Below are positions 63,496 through 64,000 of a stretch of 64,000 nt of DNA, piece by piece (position 1 is the stretch's first letter; each line of letters opens with the position of its first letter). The notes beneath the pieces are model-generated. The model made no database searches. It worked only from the letters and a program-made list of their open reading frames with translations, and had not been told where the DNA came from. Origin of the DNA: Certhia americana (Eukaryota; Chordata; Aves; Passeriformes; Certhiidae); the NCBI GenBank assembly GCA_018697195.1, contig CM031858.1:109802944-109866943 (forward strand), read 5' to 3'. A program made the translations under genes and the position numbers.

Positions 63496-63672
63496 CACCG
63501 AGGGTGGCAGAGCACAGGAACAGGTGCCTGGAGAGGTCATGGAGTTTCCCTCGCTGGAGACATTCATCCACCTGGACACAATCCTGTGTCACCTGCTCCA
63601 GGTGACCCTGCATTGGCAGGGGGATTGGATTAGATGATCTCCAGAGGCCCCTTCCAACTCTAACAATTCTCA
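63496..63672 (+). mobile_element. CR1 LINE 3' fragment
   Basis: Shows the typical CR1 3'-end phrases (gagaggtcatggagt, ggagacattca, ggattagatgatctccag, ccccttccaactc) and ends close to the terminal attct octamer. Forward orientation. The left contig copy breaks off inside the first bases of this element, which probably explains why assembly stopped there. Confidence 0.85.
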
Positions 63673-64000
63673 GATCCTCTTAAAGAGTTACTGGCGTGTT
63701 CTCTGGCAGATCTGTAAGTTCTCAGTTGTATGCAAGACATTCAAACTGGGCAAAATAGTTTCATTTTTAAAGCTTTGCCTATTAAGGAATGATATGAAAC
63801 AAAATCCTTTTGCGCAGTGTGGTAGGCAGCTGTCTTGGGTGATTCCCTGGCACAAAGAAGTGCATTTGTGGTGGGACAAGGACTGGCATTTTGCCCCAAA
63901 AACAAAACCTCCCCCAAAGGAAAGCAGTTCTGTCAGTTTTTATTTAAAAAAAAAAAAAAAAAAAAAAAAAACAAAACCACCAAAAAAACCACAGAAAACC
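63673..64000. other. Upstream flank, no gene recognised
   Basis: Short non-repetitive stretch followed by an A run of about 27 bases (63944-63970) and A/C-rich sequence at the window edge. No neighbouring gene is visible. Confidence 0.7.

Larger units (their letters stand above)
59113..63524 (+). repeat. Right copy of the 4.4-kb direct duplication (contig end)
   Basis: Begins immediately after the N run with the sequence found at 54553 and runs through the same landmarks to 63524, after which it continues into unique upstream sequence. Relative to the left copy it has many single-base deletions and insertions, especially in 59113-61700, while exon 1 (3.2 kb from the gap) is clean. Confidence 0.93.

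Noticed and set aside
54553..63524. A genuine segmental duplication giving TRAPPC8 two alternative first exons and promoters
   Set aside because: The copies abut a 100-N gap, the left first exon is frameshifted by one-base insertions, and flanks fit an unmerged contig overlap. Kept as a possibility only if reads span both.

Overview
This window is vertebrate nuclear DNA, almost certainly from a bird. The evidence is CR1 LINE fragments in both orientations, LTR-type repeats of kinds common in bird genomes, an AT-rich intronic background, and a protein very close to vertebrate TRAPPC8. It holds one protein-coding gene, read on the minus strand and occupying nearly the whole window: TRAPPC8, the TRAPPIII-specific subunit homologous to yeast Trs85. 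All 29 coding exons could be placed between 62443 (ATG) and 4946 (stop). Every junction uses GT...AG, the phases are continuous throughout, and the joined frame is 4284 nt (1427 codons plus stop), close to the roughly 1435 residues known for the human protein.

Layout from right to left, in the direction of transcription. 63673-64000 is upstream flank. 63496-63672 is a CR1 fragment. About 62826-63420 is A-rich sequence with a tandem array of about 72 bp period carrying E2F-like sites. 62444-62830 is a CpG-rich promoter with two CCAAT boxes and GC boxes. Exon 1 is at 62287-62443, and a 15-bp GC-rich minisatellite lies just inside intron 1. Exons 2 to 29 then run from 51679 down to 4946. Repeats in the introns are CR1 fragments (introns 1, 17, 19), LTR-type elements (introns 8, 10, 20), microsatellites and short tandem duplications. 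The 4.9 kb left of the stop codon holds the 3'UTR and downstream flank, with no second gene recognised.

The most important structural feature is an apparent assembly artefact. 54553-59012 and 59113-63524 are the same ~4.4 kb locus (intron 1 5' part, exon 1, promoter, A-rich array) in direct orientation, separated by exactly 100 N. Exon 1 therefore appears twice. The right copy has an intact frame; the left copy has three single-base insertions. Differences are mostly single-base indels, and each copy looks worse towards the gap. This is what two unmerged, overlapping contig ends would give.

Biologically the most notable point is that intron 3 has a textbook U12-type donor, so it is probably spliced by the minor spliceosome. 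I found no evidence of a previously undescribed gene system. The long open frames near 57 kb and 62 kb are by-products of the 15-bp (multiple of three) GC-rich repeat.
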